From NCBI GenBank assembly GCA_018340805.1, contig JACMZG010001913.1:35206423-35270422 (forward strand): a stretch of 64,000 bases of DNA, written 5' to 3'. Source of the stretch: Microvelia longipes. Taxonomy: Eukaryota; Arthropoda; Insecta; Hemiptera; Veliidae. Below are positions 36,301 through 51,300 of the stretch, piece after piece. Under the pieces are notes generated by a model. It worked only from the letters and a program-made list of their open reading frames with translations. It did no database searches and had not been told where the DNA came from. Positions within the stretch are counted from its first letter, which is position 1, and every line of letters begins with the position of its first letter. The translations under genes were made by a program, and so were the position numbers.

Positions 36301-39300
36301 AATAATGAACTTATAAGTAAATAAAAAACTTTCTTTCTTCCTTTGGTATTAAGACAATACTAATTGTGCACCAAAGGTTGGGATCTAGGAATGCTTTCCT
36401 ACATCCAACCCTCCCCATGCAAATGAATCTTCATAGCTATTACTTTTCCTAACAATACAACAGGGAAAAGACAAAAGTATGCTTACCTCTCTTTATCATC
36501 CTTATCAGGTTCAGATCCTCTGGTTCTCCAACTTGACTGTAAAACACATTTGACATTTTTATACAACTAAGTGAATAATTAGTTATAAGTAACAATTACA
36601 AGTGGATTAATCATTATCATAGAGGCTTCATTAAAATGCAGCAATTAAATGAAAAATATCTCAGGAAATCCTTATGATGCAGTGATGCTAAGGATTGGGA
36701 AATTGTTCTAAGGGAAATCATGGAAAACAGGCTATAGTAACCTTCCTGTGGTGTTGTTACTTCTGGTTTGTTGTTGGTTAATCTGTCTTGGTGTTTACTT
36801 GAGGTGGTTAGGATGAGTTCTTTATGCCAAAGTAGAGTGGAAAATAATGTGGTCCATGATACACCAGAAACAGTTGTAAAAATTATTCAAATAATAATAA
36901 TATTCAATAATAAAACAATTAATAACGTGTCTAACATTAAAAAAATCATACCATGGAAGATGACTCAGCAGGGCGCCTTCGGAATCTATCTTCATCAGGT
37001 CTATCTCTCCTATCTCTGTCGTCTCTGCGATCTCTGTCATCACGACGATCATCGGATCGGAAATCGCGACGATCTCTATCGTCACGCCTGTCATCTCTAC
37101 GATCTCTATCGTCACGACGATCCCTATCATCCCTCCTATCTCTGTCGTCTCTGCGGTCTCTGTCGTCACGGCGATCTCTATCATCACGCCTGTCATCGTC
37201 AGCACCAGCTCCACGGGAACGCCAACTACTTCCACCACCTTCTGCACCACCTTCACGCATTCGACCTAAACAAAAATGAAATAATGAATAAACATAATAG
37301 ATAATAGTTTATAACTTTAAATTTTTAATTTATTGTTGTACAATCTTTAGAATAGGAAAAGTATTGTGTTTAAAAAAACTCCTGAAACTGGGATTACACT
37401 TGAATCATCCGTTTCAGGTGTTTTAAAGACCTCATAAAAATCTCTCTTATCTTAATGTGTGTGTGTATATGCATGTTTGTTATCATTGTATTTTATTTCA
37501 ATATTAGTATTGAAGTAGGGAGGATGAGCGTAGCGAATTCGATGTGATGAGGAAGAGTTCCGAGGTACCCTGAACCCGATTCCCCCTTCATTAATGCTTG
37601 AATTCCCCCCTTGTAAAATGATCAACATAAATAATTGGTCATATCAACTCACTGGATCTCCAGGCCCCAGCAGAAGGTGCAGGTCTATCACTAGGTTTAT
37701 CGCTTGAAGGTCTGTCCCTGGTTATCTCTTTTTCTTTAGGTGCATCGTCCTTCCTCCACTCATCAGCTTTCTTAGCATTAGCTAACTTCTCTTCTAGTTT
37801 CCTGGTAGCTTCTTCTTCACGCTTGCGCTGCAATTCAGCTTGACGGTCCAGGGCTTCACGTCTCTTCCTATAAGTTTTAATTATTTAAACAAAGATTATT
37901 AGAATGCTAATTGAAAATGATAGAAAGGTGATATAAAATAGAATAGATATATTAACAACACCAACTTGGTCTTTCCCCCTGCAAGCTTTACTAACTCTAA
38001 GCAGAGCTGGCTTTTGGCTATAATGCCACCTACAGTGCCGGTGATATGTTTAGTCTTTGAATTCTTGGAGTCTAAGTTAAAAAAAGCTTATTGGTGAAAA
38101 GATGAAGTTGACTATTTCACAGCTCTCACTGAAGTTACAATAGATATAAATCATTTGATACTACCATGTTTTGAAAAACATGAATAGTTGACACAATATA
38201 AATGGCGAGAGACACCTAGGAAATGTAACAAGCAAAATTATATTCTATTCTTTATTCTAAAATAGATATAACCAAAAGTAGACAGTGTAATTGTGTTCTA
38301 ATCAAAACTACTTTTACCAAAAATTTTGTATGCACCACCCCTACCAACTAGTTTTTATGTCAAATGATAGCTCTGCAGGGAGTTCTCAGAATTCAGTGAC
38401 ATTGGTATCAAATTGTTCAGCACAGAGAACAGTTTTTGAAAAGGTCCAAATCATGGTATGCTCAAATTTGAGATTCAAAAGTTACCGTAAAGTATGACAA
38501 TCTAATTGCCTCAATAGGAAGACAATTGTCAAAAAAATAATTGGTTATTCAAGCTCCTGATAGTTGACTTAGTAGGGGTAGAATCCAATTTTTAGCGTTA
38601 GCTACATTATAAGCAGAGCTAGTCAAGTTTTAAATATTTAATTAAATGTTTCACTCTGTATTTGCAAATATGTATATATATAAATATGTATGTATTGCAA
38701 ATTTTTCTTGTTACATACATTTATAATTTGTGTTTACATGGTTTTTGTACACCCATGAACAAAATAAGGTTTCCTATCTTTAAGCTTTTGATTAAAGGTT
38801 ATTATAGTGTAGTTTATTTATATTTATTTATACAAAGCAAAATTTGCAAGAATGTTTGGATTCATGGCTAAGCTTTTCAAATAAAACTTGATAAATTCTG
38901 CACCAAACGTTGCTAGGAATCTTATATAATGAAGGACATTTGTGGCAACAAACACATAATTCTTCAAAAGAATTTTTAAAAGAAATAAGCAAAATTAGCC
39001 TGAATATAATTTTTTTTAAAAAAAACCATACCTATCTTCCTCCTCTTTCTCAGCCCTCTTAATAGCCTCCAACCTCTCCTCTTCTTCTTTCTTAATTCTC
39101 TCCTCTTCTTCCCGTTTCTTCTGTTCTTCTTGTTCCTTCCTTAGTTTCTCTTCTTCTTTAGCCCTTTCATGAGCAGCTATTCTTTCCTTGCGTCTGTCTT
39201 CCTTACGCTGCAATAGACGTTGTTTACGCTCTTCTGCTAAACGATTCTCAAATTCTTTCATTTTATCCTGGAAAATGAAATCAGGATTAGAAGGCTGTAA

Positions 39301-42300
39301 CGACAAACTACAAATTTGTACAGGTACCTTTATTTTAGGAGGTAAAAACACATCAAAATACCCTATGAATACACTTTATTCTTTAGGGTAAGAAACTTTT
39401 ATTGACTAGAGATTTTAAATTATGTCTTTTATACCTTTCCTTACCTAGTCCCAAACATATATAGGAAAATAAATAAATAATAATAAATAAATTATTTTAC
39501 TTATTCCAAATAATACACTAGTAATTTATGCACCAAGGGTGTAAAGAATGTTATAATTTCCTGGTTTTAAAGGTGAATCCCAAAGGAATCAATGCTATCT
39601 GTGCTTAACAATTTGTTCAGCACAGATTAACTTAACTGCTCACCAGATAAAGCTGATTTCTGCCAGATTTCAAGAGATTGATGAAGTCCTGGCAGTCCTG
39701 AGCCATCCTTCCCAATCTCTTCCTGTGTTCCAAAGCTTTTTGTCTTTCCATAGTCAGCTCCTCAATACGTTTCTTCTCTTGTTCCTCCCATCTCTTTCTT
39801 TCTAATACCTAATAAACAAAACAAGAAGAAAAAAACAATTATAGTGAAACAAAGCATTAAAAAATTGCAGTTCTAAATAAAATTTGCAAACTACTTGTCA
39901 CTGACTAAACTGATAAACAGACACCCTTAATCCCTACAACGAATACATTTGTAGTACTGGTCTACAGTAAAGCCAAAACTCCAACATACAACAAATAAAA
40001 GACAATGAGGTTTGATACCTTACTTTGTCAACAAATTAAAACTTAAGTTTATCATAAATATATATACAACTAGTAACTTACACCACCTCTACCAAGAATC
40101 TCTTGGAAAGGTTGATATATTGTAGGATATCTCTCTAACTAAGATAAGAAAGTTCCTCTTCATACAAGAGGCCTACGCCAAATATACCGGTACAAAGAGA
40201 ACACTAGGCCTCGCATTCTGCAAGCAGGTGAAAGGCTGTCTTCTCATAATGCCCACAAATGTAATAGCTTGCCTCTGAGATTATACTTAAATTTGGTTGA
40301 TGATATACACAAATATAAATCTGATAATCTTTCCAACAGGTAAAGAAAAATCAAGATAAACTAACCTGTTTCTCCTCATAAGCCTTCTGCAACAGAGGTA
40401 TCTCTTCAATCCTCTTAGCTCTCTCAAAGTAATCTATTTTCTTTTCCTGTGATTTCAGTTTCTGTTGGATTTCCCTCTTTTCTTTCTGCATTTCTTCGGC
40501 TTCCTTGGCAGCTATCTCGTCCGGGTTCAATTTCTTTATCTCCTAAAACAATAAAAACAATTTATGTAAAAATTCACAAATAACACCATTTTAAGTGTTG
40601 TTGGTAGAGCTAATAATCAATAATAAGGAAAACACTGTCCCTTCACAAAACATAACATAAATTTAATTAATGCTGAATTTCATAAAATTTTACAGAAACA
40701 CTTTAAACCTTAAAAGGCCATCTTCAATGGCTCAATTTGTAGTATTCATACAATAAATTAATAGACTTTGGGGGGAGATTTTGTTTTTCTTATTATTATT
40801 TATTTATTATTAAAAATTCACAGAAATATTCAAAGCAGAGTATAACAAAATTTTGGGTAAATGTTGGTCTAAAACAACGACATTGCTTGAAGTCAATGAA
40901 ATAAAATATAAATATATAAACAAAACAAAAAATTTGATGTTATATTTTAGTTTATTATTTATTGCTGTTTTAAATTTAATATTACAAAAACAATAAATAA
41001 TAAATGAACATACAAAAAAGAAATAGCCTATGGAGAATTGCTACTTAATCTCCAATAAAGTTTTATTTTGTGGAGATTACATTACTTATTTGATTATTAG
41101 TTTTATTTTTTCTTTTCCATTACTTATAATGAACTCTATTCACGCTCATTTTCAAGATGTGTAAATAGGTAAGGCCATAAGTTCCACAAAGAAGGAGAGA
41201 AGCCTTGCTCCCCTCTGCTCGTAATGACCAGAAAATGAAATATAATAAATTATATAAAAAATTAATCACATAATAAATTAAAGAAAGGAATGAAATCCTC
41301 ACAAAACAAGATTAAAGAGGGAAGAGTAAGAGGTGATATATGTGAGATATTTGGATAAAAGAAAACAGTGGATGAGGACAGGGAGAAGAAAGATAAAGGG
41401 GGAAAGCAAACAAATGTGAGAAATATGAGGATAAGAGCAATAACATAGCAGAACTATTTTAGATTACCTCCTCATCGTATTTCTTGAGCAGTTTCTGCCC
41501 TCGAACTGTTTTCCTGATATTGTTAACTTTCTCCTGTATGTGTTTGTCCTTGATAAGCTGGAGTTCATTCTCCTGCCTCTTCCTCTCTCTTTCCTTCCTC
41601 TCTTCCTCCAGTCTCTTCTGCTCTATCTGAGCTTGCAAGCGAGCAGCTTCTTCAGCTTTTTTAGCTTCTTCTTCTTCCTGCAATAAACCGAACAAGAGTT
41701 AAAACTCGGATAACAACTTAGGCGGAAATGTTTTCTTTGCTTTAAACAACTCAGAACTCCTTAGCATTTTACAGAAAATGAACTTGAATAAACTGTTATC
41801 ACACTCAGTATAAATAAATAAGTGAATTAAGTATTTTTCATTAAGTTATTCATACGATAAAATAGAATTCCTAATTCAAAACCACAAATTAATAATACAA
41901 AACACCATTCTCACACAATTTTATAAATCTGAAAATATAAAGCCACAAATATATAAGCATAATACTAGTCAAAATACCAAAGGTCAGTTGTATCTATAAA
42001 ACATAGTCCAATTTTGTGCAAAGACATGCTTTTTCTAGGGCAACCAAATTATTTAATTCTTCGCCTACAGATATTAAGGAATTAAAAGCTATTCACAAAT
42101 TTAAAAAAGAAGTTAACTTATGGTTGAGATAGGGTATATTTAAACTTATTATTATTTTATAGTTTTAATTACAAGGTGTAATTTACACATTATGCAATAA
42201 ATAATAAGTAATAATCTTTTCTTACTAATAATGGTTTTATTTATAGCTCTCATTGATAATAAAATAATACCACAACTTATATCTAAACCTAAAATAAAGT

Positions 42301-45300
42301 ATAAAAATTATAAAATAAATAATTACCCTATGAATATTAAGCCTTTCAAGGTATTCCTTCCTATCTTCAATGATCTTATGTCTGCCAAGTATTCGTTGAT
42401 GATCTTTGGCCATATTAGCTTCATAGAACTGACAGAGAGCCAGTCTGACCTTGTCCTTCTCTTGTCTGTCATAGTTAGGATTGATGATGCGTAGGGCTCC
42501 GTTGAGTACGTGAGACATGTTGATGAGTTGAGTTCTCAACTGCTCGGACGGCATAGACTGAAGGACTGGTCCTGCATCTGAGTTAATCTGACGAGGGCAC
42601 TCCACTAAGTCGATACCAAAATGTATCGAACCAGTACTGTGTTCAATACGAATCTGAAACACAATAATAAAGCTAAAAAGCTCTCCGATAAAGCCAGTCA
42701 TTACATCACTAAATTTACTCAAACACTGACAGCTTAATAAGCTAAATAGATTGTACAATCAGACAGAATACCCTGATGTCGACAATAAGCTAAATAGATT
42801 GTACAAACAGACTACCCTAATGTCGGCAATACTCAAGACTAACATTATACATATAGCAGGGATCAGCAATCTCTAATTATTTCACTTCATGCTGAAGAAG
42901 TTTAAATTGAGATGTCAAAATAAGTAATTACTTACTTCCATCTGGACTTAAAGGGTTTCCAAAGGACCAGGCTTTCATTATTGCCCCACCAAACTCTACT
43001 CACCAGACTTTATCTGTCCAACAAGTTCTACTCATCAGGCTTAATCTCTTTATCAGACTCTATTCACTAGACTTAATATCTCCCCTTCTTACAACCAAAT
43101 GGAAACTACTTCTTACTACCAAATGGAAACTAAATGTTACCTGCATATCATTATGTCTAACACAATCTACGAGGACCCTCTCGAGATGGAAGGGAGTAGT
43201 GAAGGCAGTCAGCTCTAATAACCTCGAAAACTTGATGCTCTGATATACTTGGGACACTTGCTTGATCAATTTCACTAGAGTCACATCCTGAACAAAACAA
43301 TAATCTACATTAAATCAACATCAAAGAAAAAACTGTAATAAACCTCTTGAAGTTGAGGACTTGCTTAAGAAAATCGGAAGTGGGACATAAAATTCTTGGA
43401 ATTGAATTATTTAACTCCCTACCCTCTAATATAAAATATATTCAGTTCAATCTTTTGAAAAAAGAAATAAAATCCTTGCTATTGGAAACCCCATTTTACA
43501 AACTCAAAGAGTGGTACGATTTTTGTAAAAACCATAAATAAGTAATTTCTTTTCTTTATTATTATTTTTAATGCAATTTTCTGTCTTTTTTCTATTGTGC
43601 AATTTTAGTATCTTAATGAAACCAATAAAGTTCTTGTTCTTGCAAGTTGGACTAAATTAAGACAAGTAAATTAAGACATGTCTTGAGGATTAAATTGTAT
43701 ACTACAATATTAGGCACCAAAATGGATTTTCCCAGACAATTTCAATAAATTAGCCCCTGAGTCGAAGGCAAAGGCAAACTATGGAAATTATCTACCAAAG
43801 TACAAGCCAATGCTGATAATGAACCCATTTGAAGCCAAGTAAGGCAAATGGCCTGCAGAGGAAGAGCCGATACAGGCAATTGCTAACACGAGTCAGCAAA
43901 GTTTCCTTGGCTGCATAGGACCATATACTATCTTATATACTTACAGCAGAAAAATTATACAGAAGATTTTAATAATTTAAAATGTTTTAATTTTAATTGG
44001 TGACAGCAAAGACAAAAATCGGGTATGGGGTACCTCAGAACTTTTCCTCATCACATTGGATTAAACTGTTCTCATCCTCCCTACTTTCGCTCGTCTTTGG
44101 AATATACAAGTACTTAAATTTATATATCATTTGATACTACCGAGTTTTACAAAACATGAATAGTTGACACAGTATAATTGTGTCAACTATTAATGTTTAC
44201 ACATGAATTGTGCATTATTATATTGTGTCAACTTAAATTTATATCGCCATATTATACCAATTTATACCACCTTATATTTATACCATTTGATAACAATTGA
44301 ACTAATGCTGATAATGAGATACAACTCAGCACATATGTTAGTCATATACATAGCTACATGCATGCTTAATCTCAATTCGATTGCATCATTTTTCCACACT
44401 TTATGAATTTATGCGAGTTAATGACGTCATAAGAAAATTAATTTCAGGATAGCACAACTACACCTATAGAGTGATTTTTGTACCAAGTTCAACTCTCTAG
44501 CATAAATACACTGGGCGCTACGATGATAACAGACACACACAAACAAACAAACAACTTTGAGAAAACCACTTGGGAAGCCTTAAAACGCCAGAAACAGATA
44601 ATTCCTGTGACATCCCGGATTCAGATTTTTTTAAACACAATACTTTTTCTATAAAGCTAAGGTATAAATAAGAAAAGTATAAATGGTTTCACCATTCCTG
44701 TTGAATAAACCTTACTGGCTTAAACTAAAAAAAGTGATTGAGAAATAAAACAAAATAAGCTATAGGAAACCTGAAGAGGAGGAATATACTGCTCATCTCC
44801 CTGGATCTGATCAGTTATAGCTTGAACCCTCTTGCACAAAGTCAAAGGGTTAAAGTCCAACTCCATGCACTGATAAAGTTCTTGAAGTTGAGGACTTGCA
44901 AGCTGGACAACATTAAGTCTAACTAAGTCCCTGATTAAGGAAGCCCTGGTAGGGGGTTGTTGGAGGGTAAGTAGGATAGCTAGACGCTGAGCTTTCTCTA
45001 AAGGAGATTTGTCCGTTTCAATAAACCTGTCAAACTCAGGATGGGCTGACGGAAGAGGTATACAGAGAGTAGCTAGAAGTACACGGCAAGCCATTCTGTC
45101 AACACAACAAACCATAATATTATATAACAAGAAAACAAATTTCACAAGAGTCAAGAAAGTGTAGAATGATCGGAACAACATTTAAAAGTGGACTATTAAA
45201 ATTTTTTTACAAACCAGTTCACTGGGAGTAAAAACTTTAACGTCTTTGGAGTCGCTTTGCTCGTCCTAACATAGTAAAAAATCCATTTTAACCCTACTAG

Positions 45301-48300
45301 GAAATGAAGAAAAGAGTCTCACCAGATAAATAATCAGATAAATAAAAGCGCATCAAACCTAACATAAGGTCATCATCAGTGCCATGAAGATAAAGATGAA
45401 AGTTTTAAATACACAAAACTATTTCCTTTTACAAGATGGTAACAGCTCGGTGAGACGAGTAAGACACACCATCTTGGAAAAGAAAATAGTTTTATGTATT
45501 TATAACTTAGATCTTTATCTTCATGGCACTGATGATGACCTAATGTTAGATTGAAAGCACTTTGCCAATAAACTATTGTTTTTGTGGAGAGACTCTTTTC
45601 TTTATTTCCTAGTATGAATAATTCCACTTGTGCTCAATCTTAGTCGTTTAAATCCCAATGGACACCCATACACCTACTGACGTCACTCAACTTGCTGCTT
45701 AACTTAAGTGATCCCATAATAACTGTGGATGTACTAGCTGTATCAGTTTCAGATTTTTAAAACAAACACAATAAAGAGAACAATTTTTTAATGATATACT
45801 TTCACTTTATAAGTATATAACTACAAAATAATTCTGGCTTTTAGTACATTTCTGGTGCACCAATTCAGTTCTTACTCAGGTATTTGTTTCAATGTCGGAA
45901 CAAAAGCACTTATATATTTAATTTTATACTTTGATATTATTATATTAGAATATTTACCTCTGAAGCTCATCGCTGGTAATATTCTTCTTCATATCCTTAC
46001 TAAGCTGGAAGAGTTTAAAGAGAGCAGCAGCATGGAACAAGTACTGTCCAGCTTTCCAGAACACCATGGCTAGTTTCTGGTAATAGTTAGCCATGGTTTT
46101 AGGTATTGGTGGCTTCTTAGACATATTCATCAGGCCATGGATGTCTTCAATAGCTTTGTACGCTTCCTGAAACAAAATATTATTCACTCTTAACAAATAT
46201 ATTTAATGCGTAACAGAAATGCTTTATATATAATATAATCAAGTTTTTTTGATCATTTAAAGAAAATGGTACTTTTATTTAAATACGTTACAAGGTACAA
46301 AATATTGAATTTTATCTGAGAAAAATTTCACTTTCAAATCAAGCAAAAGTTATTATTAGGAAAAACTTTACTATTACTAACTATTCGTAACTAATAATAG
46401 AATAGTAATAGAATATAACTATTAATAGTCTAATAATTAATAATCTATTACTATAACTAGTAATAGAATTAGTAACTATTACTAACCTATTTTTCTCTAG
46501 GTTTTTTTTAGTAAATTTTTATCATGAAAAAGAGGTTGTTGGAAACAAAAATATTTTGTCAAAAAAGTAATTCTTCATAAAAGAATATATTTAACAACAA
46601 AAAACTAAGATTTTTCTAAATTCAAATTTAATATTCTGTACCTTAAGTACCATTATTTTAAAAACCAAAAGTGAAAAAGTTAAAAACTAATTTTTCAACT
46701 TTTTTAGTAATTATGAATAAGCTACTGCTCATACCACAAGGCAATACACATTTCTGTTGAAAATTGCTCTCCCGCATATGACAAGAGTCCCCAAACTCCC
46801 AACATAACACCCGTATGCACAGCCTGGATTTTTATAACTAAATCAAGTATCTTAAAACTATATTGACAAAAACTGTATGTTTAACAAAATGTTTGAAATA
46901 AAAACCATGTTTTACCTGCCAGAGTTCCATTTGAATAGCACTATCGAGTTGGACCAGCCTGGTTTCCAAGTTATACTGCTGAGTTTCAGCTTTGTTAAGA
47001 CTGACATTGGCAACTTGCACCGGGAGCTTAGCGATGTCTTCCAAATGCTTCCGCAGTTTGTCACAAAGCTTACGGAATTCTGTCTTACGATTGTATTTCA
47101 AACAAAACTGGAAAGCCTGGAGAACAAACAAAAGCACGGCTGAAAAACTTTTATTTAAAAGTAGAAGAAAAACGCTTAAGAGAAATTAAGTCAGATAAAT
47201 AACTACTTTACCCCTTTAAAAAATCAGAAATCTTTCATATTTATGCATTACCGGCAGTTAACATGTTATTTTATCCAGTGAGGCCAAAAACTATACTCTT
47301 CAGCATAGAAAGCAAAAACTAATATGCTGTTTTAACATGGCATCCCACAGCTTTTAATAAAAATACAATAATTTCAAAAACTAAATAACTTTAAGTGTAC
47401 TAAAGAAACATAAATAAGGTATTGCTGTAAAATAAAATACATTTAAAAAAAAATACTCGTCCACAAAATAAACAATTTGTCAAATTTATACTGCAACGCC
47501 TTTTCAGACTCGCTTCGCTTGTCCCTCAGATAGTAAATACATTAGTTTCCAACAAAAATCATAGATACACTCGTCATATAGAAACAAAACTTGGTGTACT
47601 TAATTATTACGTGATGGTATACACTTGTATCAAATTTCAACTTAATTGGATTATTTTCTGATTTTTTTAAAAATCATACACAAGTCATTTGATAAAAATT
47701 TAACTAATGCTGATAATGAAATGAAACTTGGCACATATGTTACTCTTGTACATAACTACACGCATGCCAATTCTCAATCCGATCACATAATTTTTTAATG
47801 ATTTTTTGAAATTTTCAATTAGTCATTATTGTGGGTTAATGACGTCATAAAAACAAAATATTTTCTGAATAGCACAAATATAGGGGTAGAAGTTTCAATG
47901 TAAATGTTTCAAATACATTAAAATGTTGTCGAAATTAACACAGCCCCCTATTAGTATACCATAATTAATATATAGATGATTCCAACAGAGTTAACAAATC
48001 TTTCAAGATTCCAATCAATTTAAGAAACAAACTGGGCTGGTGAAAATAAAGCCTTACAACTCACCATCCTAGCGATATCGTGATAGAGAGTTTCACAGTG
48101 AGCGTTAGTCCTGAGCAACTCCAAACACTGGCAGTAAGATTCCCACAGAAATTTCACCCAAGGTGTCAATATCGTTCTGTCAGATCTATCCTGGGCATCT
48201 TCTCCACTCACAGCACTAAAACAAAATAGGTGTTTCAGGTCTAACACTGCCACTATGCAAGGGTTTCCGAACATTGAACCTCACTTGGCAAAGTAAAATT

Positions 48301-51300
48301 TGAACCTGGTAAATTATGAAAAGAAAACAGTATTTTCTTTTCGTTCATAATCATGCATGAACACTATTCAAGTTAAATTACCCAACATCATCACATGTTT
48401 ATAAAACAAGCTGATTATCATAGAATTACTATCTATAGTAATCTAGAATTACTATCTAATACTATCTATTAGTACTATAGTAGAATCTACAATTGTATGA
48501 TAAATGATTGAGAATTGTATATATTTTAATTACAATTAAATTAAATAAAATTAATTTTATTTGGTTTGAAATGTTGAGACTTGTAATGTGTAAGACACAA
48601 GAAAAGTCTAAACACAGCCACATATCTATCTATACAGATTTATTAATTTTTGGGACTTTCAATGAAATATGGGAGTGACATATTCTGTTTCTACATTGGT
48701 TCTCCCAATGTTTCATCAAACAAAAAAAGAGATCATAAAATAAAAATAGAATTATTCAGTTCTTAATCAAAATAAAAATCTCTATAAATTTGCACACATT
48801 ATATTATATAATTTTTTAATTAGCATATCTGTCGTAATTCACAAATATAAATAAATAGACTTTAAAATCAGACAATTACATAGAGACTACAGCAATAATC
48901 AGAGCTACACAAAAAGCAAATGTTTGAAAATTACATTTCTTGGTAAACTTCTGAATACTAACAAGTAGATTATCTCCTATTGTAATCATCTTCAATAACT
49001 AGCCCTCCCATCAGAGTCATCAACAATAACCAACCCACTGTTCAGAATTATCATCAATCACTAGCCCTATCGTTAAAATCATCAACAATAGCTGATCAGA
49101 ATCATCAACAATAACTAACCCACTGTTCAGCATTATCAGCAATAACTAGCCTTCCCATTAAAATCATCAACAATAACTAACTCACTGTTCAGAATTATCA
49201 CCAATAACTAGTCTTCCAGTTAGAATCATCAACAATAACTAACCCACTGTTCAGAATTATCATCAATAACTAGCCTTCCCATTAGAATCATCAACAATAA
49301 CAAACCCACTGTTCAGCATTATCAGCAATAACTAGCCTTCCCATAAGAATCATCAACAATAACTAACCCACCGTTCAGAATTATCATCAATACCTAACCC
49401 ACCGTTCAGAATTATCATCAATAACTAACCCAACATTCAGAATTGTCATCAATGAACTAAAGTAATTACCTTAAAAGTATAGACTCAGGTGTGGCTAAAT
49501 TATCTAAATCGTCAATATCTATAATAGCCTGCTGACTCTGCTCCCTGGCAGCCTCTGTTTTCTCTTCAGCCATTCTCAAATATCCACGAATGACATTTTC
49601 TAATGAACCAACATTTACCTGGTTAACAATCAAATCAAAATCAATTTATTTATTTCTAATATAAACAATTTAAAAGCTCACAATCATTTTTGTAAAATAG
49701 AAATAAGTTAACATACAAAAAATGAATAAATAAAAAACAAAATTTAAATTTAATATCGTAAAATATGGAAAATTCATTCAAATGGTACAAATGGTTTTTA
49801 ATAAGTATAGATTTTATTTACTTTTTATAGCAATCAAAATCCAATTGGGCAACACTTTCAGAAAGTGAATTGTACAGTCTTGTAACTAAAATGTTAAAAG
49901 ACTAAATAATCTTATGCCTAAAATGTTAAAAGACTATAAAATCATATGCCAAAAATGTTAAAAGACTATGCAGTCTTATGCCTAAAATGTTAAAAGACTA
50001 AACAATCATATGCCCAAAATGTTAAAAGACTATACAGTCTTATGCCTGAAATGTTAGATGCTATACAGTCTTAAGCCTTAAAATGTTAGTGAATATATAG
50101 GCTTATGCCTAAAATCTTTTGACTAACAAACTTTATTGAGGTTCTATTAATAAAAAATAAAAAAATTGAAGGGTGTCAGCTGTTTTACCAATTTATGAAT
50201 GAAAGCTACCAACCCCTCCTCTTTTGTTTTTGTTTAATAGAACAAAACCTAGCATTGCTTCATCCCAAAACAAATATCTACATGTCATTTTTATTCTGCA
50301 TCACTTAAAAAAACTTGAATTAAAACAAAAACAGAAGATAAATTAAAACTAAATAGTACGAATAACTCATTTTAGAGGAATACTTTGTAAATACTCATAA
50401 ATTTACTTTATTTATACAAATAAAGTAATATAAATCTATATAAGATTATTTCCTCACAAAATATATGCTAAAAGAGCTTAACTAGTCTTTAGTATAAGAG
50501 TCATACTTACAGATTGAAACATATTTCTGTACTGGAACAATCCTTCCTTGGCAATCAAAGATTTCTTGAGTTCGACACAAAGGTCTAAGTATTTGAACAT
50601 GATAGGTTCCAACACAGATTCGCTCCAACTGTACGTCCATTTTTTATTTCTAAATACCTCGTAGAGAGTATCTAATGCACGGGATGGTTTCCCGACATCA
50701 ATAAATTCTGAACAAAATTTGAAACAAAACATTAGATTATAGCAATAAAAAATTGAAGATATAAACATATCTAACATTTTAATATTCTCACAATAGGTTA
50801 AGTTCTTATAATAAGATTTTTTGCAGGATTGTTTAAAGAAGATATTTTTAATGGTATTTTGAATTTATATTGTAAAGGGAGTAGCAATAGAGTCAAAGAG
50901 GATATCTTACGGAGTCTGTGGACTGAAATTTGATGAATCAACATGGCATTTGCCTATAAGATTGAGGGGAACTACAGAAAACATTTATCAGGTTGATCTG
51001 ACATGCGGGTCCTGGGTTATCTATTATATTATTTTAATTTTTTTTGTTATAGGGTTTAACTGACGGGGTTCGTAAAATAAATCAATAAATCCTAAAACTG
51101 GTCTTTCCACGTTTAAAGCAGCATATATTTTGATATTCCTCCCAACTATGGATTTTTGAGATAACTTAAGGTTCATTTAGTGGAAATTTGAAACTTCAGT
51201 AATTTTTTTAATATAATTCTTTGCTACAAATTTTTATTTTTTATATTACATATTATTATAGTATAAAACACGGACAGTATGGGAAAATAACGCAAGGGAG

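Larger units (their letters stand above)
43141..44771 (-). other. eIF3a: eIF3a PCI-domain boundary (see exons 45095-44771 and 43287-43141)
   Basis: These two exons, with 42653-42327, encode the PCI domain: the [15 protein letters not shown] block, [51 protein letters not shown] and FGIDLVEC. In eIF3a the PCI module binds eIF3c and anchors the octameric core. The intron between them (43288-44770) carries an RT remnant at 43347-43541 and two dispersed repeats. Confidence 0.7.

Noticed and set aside
36768..37304. Long ORFs on the plus strand and in a second minus frame over the eIF3a Arg/Asp exon
   Set aside because: Shadows of the low-complexity DDRDRR-coding repeat; no family resemblance, and the spliced eIF3a frame explains the region.
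44390..44430. CRE-like TGACGTCA as a regulatory site
   Set aside because: It is part of a dispersed repeat with another copy near 47840 and lies within an eIF3a intron; no reason to assign function.
49010..49455. CRISPR-like array of spaced repeats
   Set aside because: The spacers are themselves repeated, the host is a eukaryote, and the pattern is a simple tandem repeat.
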